Assembly: GCA_022824395.1 (NCBI GenBank) | Contig: JAJDZX010000012.1 | Span: 1-35,898, forward strand | DNA length: 35,898 nt | Direction: 5' to 3' | Source: Alphaproteobacteria bacterium | GTDB taxonomy: Bacteria > Pseudomonadota > Alphaproteobacteria > TMED109 | The notes under the pieces: generated by a model | Told to the model about the DNA's origin: nothing | What the model saw: the letters and a program-made list of their open reading frames with translations, nothing else | Databases searched by the model: none | Position numbers and translations under genes: made by a program | In this document: in pieces, positions 30,637-35,898 of the stretch | How the letters are laid out: every line of letters starts with the position of its first letter | Position numbering within the stretch: the stretch's first letter is position 1

Positions 30637-32016
30637 ATGCGCGCCCCCGAACCCTACGACCTCGTCGTCCTGGGGGCCGGCTCCGGCGGCGTGCGGGCGG
30701 CCCGGATCGCCGCCGGACACGGCGCGAAGGTCGCGATCTGCGAGAGCGACCGGGTGGGCGGCACCTGCGTGCTCAGGGGGTGCATTCCGAAGAAGTTCCT
30801 CGTCTACGCCGCGCATTACCGCGAGAGTTTCGCCGACGCCGCCGCGTACGGCTGGACGGTCGACAACGCCCGGCACGACTGGAATGCGCTCATCCGCGCC
30901 AAGGACGCGGAGCTCGACCGCCTGCACGGCATCTACTGCCGGCTCCTCGACGAGGCCGGCGTCGCCACCATCATGGGGCGCGCCGTCCTCCGGGACGCCC
31001 ACACGGTGCAGGTCGGCGGACGCCTGCTCCGCGCCGACCGGATCATCGTGGCCGTGGGCGGCTGGCCCAGGGTGCCGCCGTTTCCCGGGCACGATCTCGC
31101 GATCACCTCCAACGAGGCGCTCTCGCTTCCCGAGCGGCCGCAACGCGTCCTGGTCATCGGCGGCGGGTACATCGCCGTCGAGTTCGCCGGCATCTTCAAC
31201 GGGCTGGGTTCGGACGTCGTCCTCGCCTACCGGGGTGAGCAGATCCTCCGCGGTTTCGACCACGACGTGCGCGGCGCCCTCGCGCAAGAGCTTCGGGCGC
31301 ACGGCGTCGACGTGCGGGTCGGTCTGTCGCCCATCGCGATCCGGCGCCTGGAGCACGGCCTCGAGACCACCATGGGCGACGGCTCAACCTTCACGAGCGA
31401 TCAGGTCCTGGTCGCGACGGGGCGCGCGCCCAACACGGCCAACCTCGGGCTCGCGGAGGCCGGCGTCGAGCTCGCCGAGGATGGGTCGGTAGTCGTGAAT
31501 GACCAGCTGGCCTCGTCGGTGCCGCATATCCATGCGGTCGGTGACGTGACCAACCTCATGAACCTCACGCCGGTGGCCACGGCGCAGGGACACGCGCTGG
31601 CGGACACGCTGTTCGGCGGCTCGAACCGGACCGTGGACCTGCGCGCCGTGCCGTCCGCCGTGTTCTCGCAACCGCCGATCGCAACCGTCGGGGCGACCGA
31701 AGAGGAAGCCAGGGCTTCCGGCCGGCCCGTCGACATCTACCGGACCTCGTTCCGGGCCCTGCTGCATACGCTCACCGGCCGCGACAGCAAGGTCATGATG
31801 AAGCTCGTCGTCGACCGCGGGAACGGCCGCATCCTGGGCGCCCACATGGTGGGCGACGACGCTCCGGAGATCATGCAGACAGTCGCGGTGGCGATCCGCG
31901 CCGGGGCGACCAAGGCCGATTTCGATGCGACGATCGGGATTCATCCGACGACCGCCGAGGAGTTCGTCACGTTACGGACGCCGGTCGCGGAGAAAGAAGG
32001 TGCATTTGCCGGGTGA
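30637..32016 (+). CDS. gor: Glutathione-disulfide reductase
   Basis: This 459-residue FAD flavoenzyme reduces GSSG with NADPH. It has the FAD site YDLVVLGAGSGGVRAARIAA, the redox-active disulfide in VGGTCVLRGCIPKKFLV, the NADPH Rossmann motif VLVIGGGYIAVEFAGIFNGL with a following RG favouring NADPH, AVGDVTN for FAD, and the C-terminal active-site histidine in IGIHPTTAEEFVTL. The CVLRGC (CVxxxC) spacing is as in glutathione reductases. It lies 30 bp after gabD and 49 bp before the DAHP synthase gene, possibly in one transcript. Confidence 0.93.
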   Translation: MRAPEPYDLVVLGAGSGGVRAARIAAGHGAKVAICESDRVGGTCVLRGCIPKKFLVYAAHYRESFADAAAYGWTVDNARHDWNALIRAKDAELDRLHGIYCRLLDEAGVATIMGRAVLRDAHTVQVGGRLLRADRIIVAVGGWPRVPPFPGHDLAITSNEALSLPERPQRVLVIGGGYIAVEFAGIFNGLGSDVVLAYRGEQILRGFDHDVRGALAQELRAHGVDVRVGLSPIAIRRLEHGLETTMGDGSTFTSDQVLVATGRAPNTANLGLAEAGVELAEDGSVVVNDQLASSVPHIHAVGDVTNLMNLTPVATAQGHALADTLFGGSNRTVDLRAVPSAVFSQPPIATVGATEEEARASGRPVDIYRTSFRALLHTLTGRDSKVMMKLVVDRGNGRILGAHMVGDDAPEIMQTVAVAIRAGATKADFDATIGIHPTTAEEFVTLRTPVAEKEGAFAG

Positions 32017-32065
32017 ATTGGCAATACTTGAGCACTGATCCCCACCCCTCTCAGGAATGTAGCTG

Positions 32066-33442
32066 ATGACCGCTGCATGGTCGCCGGATAGCTGGCGCGC
32101 CCTTCCGGCCCGCCAGATGCCGGAATACAGTGATGGCGACACCCTGTCGCGAGTCGAAGGCGAGCTCGCGGCGCATCCGCCGCTCGTGTTCGGCGGCGAG
32201 ATCCGGAACCTGAAATCCCAGCTCGCAAACGCGGCGGAAGGCCGCGCGTTCGTGCTCCAGGGCGGCGACTGCGCGGAGAGTTTCGCGGAGTTCAGCGCCG
32301 ACAATCTGCGCGACACGTTCCGGGTCCTCCTCCAGATGGCCGTCGTGCTCACCTACAGCTCCCGGATGCCGGTCGTGAAGATCGGGCGGATCGCCGGGCA
32401 GTTTGCCAAGCCCCGCTCGGAGCCCATGGAAACGCAGGGCGACGTGACGCTCCCGATCTACCGGGGCGACATCATCAACGACATCGCATTCACGGAAACG
32501 GGGCGCGACCCTGACCCGACCCGCATGTTGAAGGCCTATTCGCAGGCCGCGGCGTCACTGAACCTGCTCCGGGCCTTCGCCCAGGGCGGCTACGCCGACC
32601 TCCAGAAGGTCCACCAGTGGACCCTCGACTTCGTGCGCGGCAGCGAGCAGGCGGAGCTCTACCAGAACTATGCCGACCGGATCGCCGACGCGATGGCGTT
32701 CATGGCGGCGATGGGGATCACCCCGGAGACCGCCCCGGTCACCCGGACGGTCGACTTCTTCACCAGCCACGAAGCGCTCCTGCTCCCCTACGAGCAGGCG
32801 CTGACGCGGGTCGACAGCCTCACCGACCAGTGGTACGGGTGCTCGGCGCACCTGCTCTGGGTCGGCGAGCGGACGCGAAACCCGGGTGAGGCCCACCTGG
32901 AATTCGTCCGGGGGGTCGGCAACCCCCTGGCCGTCAAGATCGGGCCCCGGACGGAACCAGACGATCTGATACGCCTGGCGGACATGCTGAACCCGGAGAA
33001 CGAGCCGGGACGGCTGACGTTCATCTCGCGCATGGGCGCCGACCAGGTCGCCGAGCATCTCCCCCCCTTGCTCCGCAAGACACGGGATGAAGGCCGGAGC
33101 GTGGTCTGGATCTGCGATCCCATGCACGGGAACACCTTCAAGTCCACGTCCGGCTACAAGACCCGGCGGCTCGAGCGGATCTGCACCGAGATTCGGGGAT
33201 TCTTCGACGCGCACCGCGCCGAAGGCACCCATCCGGGCGGCATCCACCTGGAGATGACCGGGCGGGACGTCACCGAGTGCGTGGGCGGCGTCCAGCGGAT
33301 CTCCGAGGAGAACCTCGGGCTCCGCTACCACACGCACTGCGATCCGCGCCTGAACGCGACGCAGGGCCTGGAAGTGGCGTTCCAGGTGGCTGAACTGCTG
33401 GGCAAGAACCACACGGGCTCCGACCTGCGGCGCGTCGCCTGA
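32066..33442 (+). CDS. Class II 3-deoxy-7-phosphoheptulonate (DAHP) synthase
   Basis: This enzyme joins phosphoenolpyruvate and erythrose-4-phosphate, the entry step to aromatic amino-acid synthesis. The 458-residue protein is of the plant-like type II family: [32 protein letters not shown] with the metal-binding cysteine, [16 protein letters not shown], the [10 protein letters not shown] and THSAHLLW-like region, [32 protein letters not shown], the glutamate of [15 protein letters not shown], and a final [17 protein letters not shown]. It is complete. It is the first shikimate enzyme; the last, aroC, is about 20 kb to the left. Confidence 0.95.
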   Translation: MTAAWSPDSWRALPARQMPEYSDGDTLSRVEGELAAHPPLVFGGEIRNLKSQLANAAEGRAFVLQGGDCAESFAEFSADNLRDTFRVLLQMAVVLTYSSRMPVVKIGRIAGQFAKPRSEPMETQGDVTLPIYRGDIINDIAFTETGRDPDPTRMLKAYSQAAASLNLLRAFAQGGYADLQKVHQWTLDFVRGSEQAELYQNYADRIADAMAFMAAMGITPETAPVTRTVDFFTSHEALLLPYEQALTRVDSLTDQWYGCSAHLLWVGERTRNPGEAHLEFVRGVGNPLAVKIGPRTEPDDLIRLADMLNPENEPGRLTFISRMGADQVAEHLPPLLRKTRDEGRSVVWICDPMHGNTFKSTSGYKTRRLERICTEIRGFFDAHRAEGTHPGGIHLEMTGRDVTECVGGVQRISEENLGLRYHTHCDPRLNATQGLEVAFQVAELLGKNHTGSDLRRVA

Positions 33443-33533
33443 ATCCTGCAGTCGACCCGGGCGCAAGCCGACCCTCCTGCGCAGACATCGGGGGGTCGCG
33501 CAAATCGCTGCACCCCTCTATCTTGGAGGACGT

Positions 33534-33609
33534 TCCGCGGTAGCTCAGTTGGTAGAGCAATCGGCTGTTAACCGATTGGTCGCAGGTTCGAGTCCTGCCC
33601 GCGGAGCCA
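33534..33609 (+). tRNA. tRNA-Asn (GUU), likely attachment site of an integrated element
   Basis: Cloverleaf: acceptor TCCGCGG/CCGCGGA, D-arm GCTCAGTTGGTAGAGC, anticodon loop CTGTTAA (GTT), T-arm GCAGGTTCGAGTCCTGC, discriminator G and encoded CCA. TATCTT about ten bases upstream could be its -10. An integrase gene starts 157 bp downstream in the same orientation, the classic arrangement of tRNA-integrated elements. Confidence 0.97.
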
Positions 33610-33689
33610 ATCCCCCTTCCCGACCGTTCCCTGATATCCCCATAAACCTCTTATTTCAAGCGGGTTTAAGGGGAATTTACGGGCTGACT

Positions 33690-33758
33690 GTTCCCACCCG
33701 ATCCACTACGTTCCCACACATTGATGTGGGAACGGATGTGGGAACGGATGTGGGAACG
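33690..33758. repeat. GTGGGAAC repeats upstream of the integrase gene
   Basis: Three perfect tandem copies of GATGTGGGAACG lie at 33723-33758. Two inverted copies of the core, GTTCCCAC, lie at 33690-33697 and 33710-33717. The second with the first direct copy makes a 10-bp inverted repeat, CGTTCCCACA/TGTGGGAACG. Such spaced copies between an attachment site and an integrase gene suit integrase arm-type or excisionase binding sites, or an operator. Confidence 0.7.
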
Positions 33759-33766
33759 CCCCAGTA

Positions 33767-34939
33767 ATGAGGACGCTGACCGAGGCCAGGGTGAGGGCCA
33801 TTTCCGAGCCGGGGCGCTATCGGGCCGCCCCCACCCTTTTTCTCTTCTGCAAGACATCCGGGGCGAAGTCCTGGGTGCAACGGGTGGTCGTGAACGGCAA
33901 GCGGCTGGAACTCGGCCTGGGGCCGTGGCCGGTGGTGACGCTGGCGAAGGCCCGACGGCGCGCTCACGAGAATCTCGTCCTGATCGAGGATGGCGGCGAC
34001 CCACTGGCGCAGAAGCGAAAGACGTCGGCACCCACCTTTCGGGAAGCGGCGCAGATCGTCTACGAGGCCAACCTGAAACGATGGAAGGCAGGACGCCACA
34101 CCGACCGGTGGTTGCAGGTCGTCGAGAAGTACGCCTGTCCCGTGTTCGGTGACAAGCCCGTCAACCAACTGGGCCTCGAGGACGTGCTCTCCGTCCTGGT
34201 TCCGATATGGACCAGCAAGCCCGAGACGGCGCGGAAGCTGCGGCAGCGGCTGCGGATCATTCTCGACTGGGCTGTGGCGCACGGACACGTCGAGCAGAAC
34301 TTCGCGGCCGATCCAATCCGCGGGGCCCTGCCGTCCATGCCTTCCGTCAAGGCGCACCACCGAACCCTGCACTATTCGGAAATCGGGCAGGCGATCGTGG
34401 CCGTGGACAATTCCGGGGCGAGCATGTCGGCCAAACTGCTGTGGCGGTTCTTGGTGCTGACGGCCGTGCGGGGTGGCGAAGCGAGGCAGGCTACCTGGGC
34501 CGAGATCGATTTTGACCAAAAACTGTGGCGCATTCCCGGCGAGCGCATGAAGTCCGGGAAGCCGCACGTGGTTCCCCTCTCGGATGCAGCGGCGAAAGTG
34601 CTGCGGGAAGCCGAATCATTGCGCGAGGACGGCGATCTTGTATTCCCCGGCACACGGAAGGGCCGTCCGCTGACTGACAGCACGCTCTCCAAGACCTTGC
34701 GGCTCGCAGGCGTCGGGATGGTTCCGCACGGTGCGCGCGCCATGTTCAGGACATGGGCCGACGAACGGACGAATGCGAGGCACGACGTGAAGGAGCAGGC
34801 ACTGGCGCACGCGGTGGGTAGCACGGTGGAGCGGAGCTACGCCAGATCCTCTCTGCTCGCACAACGGCGCGTACTCGTGCAGCAATGGGCGGATCACGTG
34901 ACCGGGACGAATTCAAAGGTGCTTCAGCTTCGCGCCTGA
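33767..34939 (+). CDS. P4-type tyrosine recombinase/integrase
   Basis: This 390-residue integrase should recombine the tRNA-Asn site with an element copy. The N-terminal arm-binding domain has the DUF4102-type pattern (LFLFCKTSGAKSWVQRVVVN, LGLGPWPVVTLAKARRRAHE). A core-binding domain follows (APTFREAAQIVYEANLKRWK). The catalytic domain starts with the first arginine in VLTAVRGGEARQATW. It continues through KSGKPHVVPLSD, the HxxR box in VPHGARAMFRTWADE, and the final His and Tyr in LAHAVGSTVERSYARS. All expected catalytic residues appear present. It starts just after the GTGGGAAC repeats, reading away from the tRNA. Confidence 0.93.
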   Translation: MRTLTEARVRAISEPGRYRAAPTLFLFCKTSGAKSWVQRVVVNGKRLELGLGPWPVVTLAKARRRAHENLVLIEDGGDPLAQKRKTSAPTFREAAQIVYEANLKRWKAGRHTDRWLQVVEKYACPVFGDKPVNQLGLEDVLSVLVPIWTSKPETARKLRQRLRIILDWAVAHGHVEQNFAADPIRGALPSMPSVKAHHRTLHYSEIGQAIVAVDNSGASMSAKLLWRFLVLTAVRGGEARQATWAEIDFDQKLWRIPGERMKSGKPHVVPLSDAAAKVLREAESLREDGDLVFPGTRKGRPLTDSTLSKTLRLAGVGMVPHGARAMFRTWADERTNARHDVKEQALAHAVGSTVERSYARSSLLAQRRVLVQQWADHVTGTNSKVLQLRA

Positions 34940-34969
34940 TGTCTTGAGCTCAGCGTGCGGGCATAAGCA

Positions 34970-35608
34970 GTGATGGTCGAGCCAAATGAGATCGTGAACG
35001 AGGCGATCGTGAATGCGGTGGCGCATCGCGACTATACGAATAACGGCAGCGTCCAGGTCATGCTGTTCTCCGATCGACTGGAAATCCGAAACCCCGGCCG
35101 ACTTCCACCTGCACTCACACCTGGCATGTCGCGCGTGGCACACGGCTCGGTGCCGCGCACTCCGCTGTTGGCGGAATCACTGTACCTTGCGGAGTACATC
35201 GAACGCATGGGAACAGGGACTCTGGACATGATCCGTCGATGCGCCGAAGCCGGCCTGCGGGAGCCCGGTTTCGCTGTTAAGGACGGTTTCGTGACAGTAC
35301 TTTGGCGGCCTGGTGCTGCGGTTCCCGAGGGACCTACCCCCGAAGTTACCCCCGAAGTTACCCCCGAAGTCGCAAGAATGTTGTCCGTGGTTCAGGGGGA
35401 GATGAGCCGCAAGGAGATCCAGGAGGCATTGGGGCTGGCGGACGAAAAACACTTCCGAGCGCGCTACCAGCAGCCCGCCATTGCGCACGGACTACTTGAA
35501 ATGACCATCCCTTCGAAGCCTCGTAGCAAACAGCAGAAATACCGACTCACAGACAAGGGGCGCGCCGCAATAGTCGACAGGACCAGATCGGACCGATCAG
35601 AGCATTAG
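34970..35608 (+). pseudogene. RecG-like/AlbA_2-type ATPase-fold protein, N-terminally truncated
   Basis: These 212 residues match the C-terminal half of a family often labelled ATP-dependent DNA helicase RecG-like or divergent AAA-4/HATPase_c_4 regulator. EIVNEAIVNAVAHRDYTNNG and LFSDRLEIRNPGRLP are the HATPase_c_4 core, followed by YLAEYIERMGTGTLDMIRRC. The linker has a triple P-E-V-T repeat encoded by 12-bp units. Then comes a winged-helix end (MSRKEIQEALGLADEKHFRA, KYRLTDKGRAAI). Full-length members begin with an AlbA_2 (Schlafen-like) domain of about 200 residues that is absent here. The first codon is an unconvincing GTG at 34970. It is probably a remnant within the integrated element. 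Confidence 0.65.
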
Positions 35609-35744
35609 ACCCTGCCGGCACCTCGGCATTTGCTTCCAGCCGAGTCGTCACACCGTCCGAGCGCCACTCTGCTGAAATCCGAGCGTCTCGGCGGGGACAA
35701 GCAGACCTTCGCCAAGATTGTGCAAGGGCTTGCCGCTGCTACAC
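35609..35744. other. No supported gene
   Basis: A 71-residue plus frame (35630-35845) crosses this stretch, but it shows no recognisable motif or ribosome site and overlaps the possible intron end. Confidence 0.35.
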
Positions 35745-35829
35745 CACGCCGAGGGACTATCGCGGTAGGGAACCGAGTTACCCCGGTCCCCCCGCGCAGA
35801 TCCGGACGGGCGCTGATCGCATCCGGCTC
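35745..35829 (-). mobile_element. Possible 3' end (domains V-VI) of a group II intron
   Basis: On the minus strand, 35799-35829 reads GAGCCGGATGCG, a short loop, then CGTCCGGATC, resembling the GAGC-starting domain V hairpin of bacterial group II introns. One pair is G-A where G-U is usual, and one stem position is mismatched. Beyond it are a G-run, a small stem around GGTAACTCGGT and TCCCTACCGCGA, the kind of sequence found at intron 3' ends. A minus frame entering from the right edge stops at 35835-35837 and could be the tail of its reverse transcriptase, but only 20 residues are visible. Assignment is from memory of such elements, so confidence is modest. Confidence 0.35.
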
Positions 35830-35898
35830 CTCCCTCAGGTCCTGACGACGAGGCGCTGGGCTGGCCACGGATGGCGGATGTTGGCCTTGGGCCAGTGG

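Noticed and set aside
52..33758. The left-edge repeats as the second attachment site of the integrase at 33767.
   Set aside because: They do not contain the tRNA-Asn 3' end, and more than 20 kb of ordinary housekeeping genes lies between; only the GGGAAC core is shared.
1..35898. CRISPR arrays, riboswitches, rRNA or complete insertion sequences.
   Set aside because: No regularly spaced repeats, transposase genes or known riboswitch cores were found on reading both strands.

Overview
The window is GC-rich and reads as an alphaproteobacterial chromosome segment. A GcrA cell-cycle regulator and a Ros/MucR-family regulator are both present, and fabI and aroC are neighbours, an order common in that class. 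No species can be named from the sequence alone.

Layout. (1) 1-3200 holds a scrambled remnant of a large modular autotransporter. Its C-terminal beta-barrel is on the minus strand. Calx-beta and fibronectin III passenger modules are on the plus strand, and one 441-bp module lies exactly inverted and in frame inside them. (2) 3200-10600 is an accessory stretch: a small secreted six-cysteine protein, a lipoprotein, a HupE/UreJ-like membrane protein, a decayed plasmid-type Toprim gene, and three toxin-antitoxin modules. Two of these have a frameshifted toxin beside an intact antitoxin; the third is an intact MazEF-type pair. (3) 10870-33440 is mainly conserved metabolism: fabI-aroC-peroxidase-like; mtnA coupled to a class II aldolase/short-chain dehydrogenase fusion; two paralogous zinc-free MDR oxidoreductases; a CmcJ-like oxygenase-family protein; a MucR-type regulator; an M20 amidohydrolase; gcrA; pcm; gph; glmU-glmS; gabD; gor; and a class II DAHP synthase. 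tRNA-Cys and two tRNA-Val genes lie among them. (4) From 33534 to the right edge is the start of an integrated element: tRNA-Asn as the likely attachment site, a P4-type tyrosine integrase behind GTGGGAAC repeats, an N-terminally truncated RecG-like ATPase-fold protein, and what may be the 3' end of a group II intron.

How genes work together. GlmS and GlmU supply UDP-GlcNAc. The class II DAHP synthase and AroC are the first and last steps of the shikimate pathway. MtnA and the fused aldolase/dehydrogenase could form a methylthioribose salvage shunt that yields DHAP and a reduced methylthio- or deoxy-aldehyde. Gor maintains glutathione. GabD oxidises succinate semialdehyde.

Most notable observations: the exact 147-codon inversion inside the autotransporter passenger, the mtnA/aldolase-SDR unit, and the near-perfect promoter that would make a toxin mRNA leaderless. 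Nothing here was checked by database search; family calls are by recognition of motifs and overall sequence.
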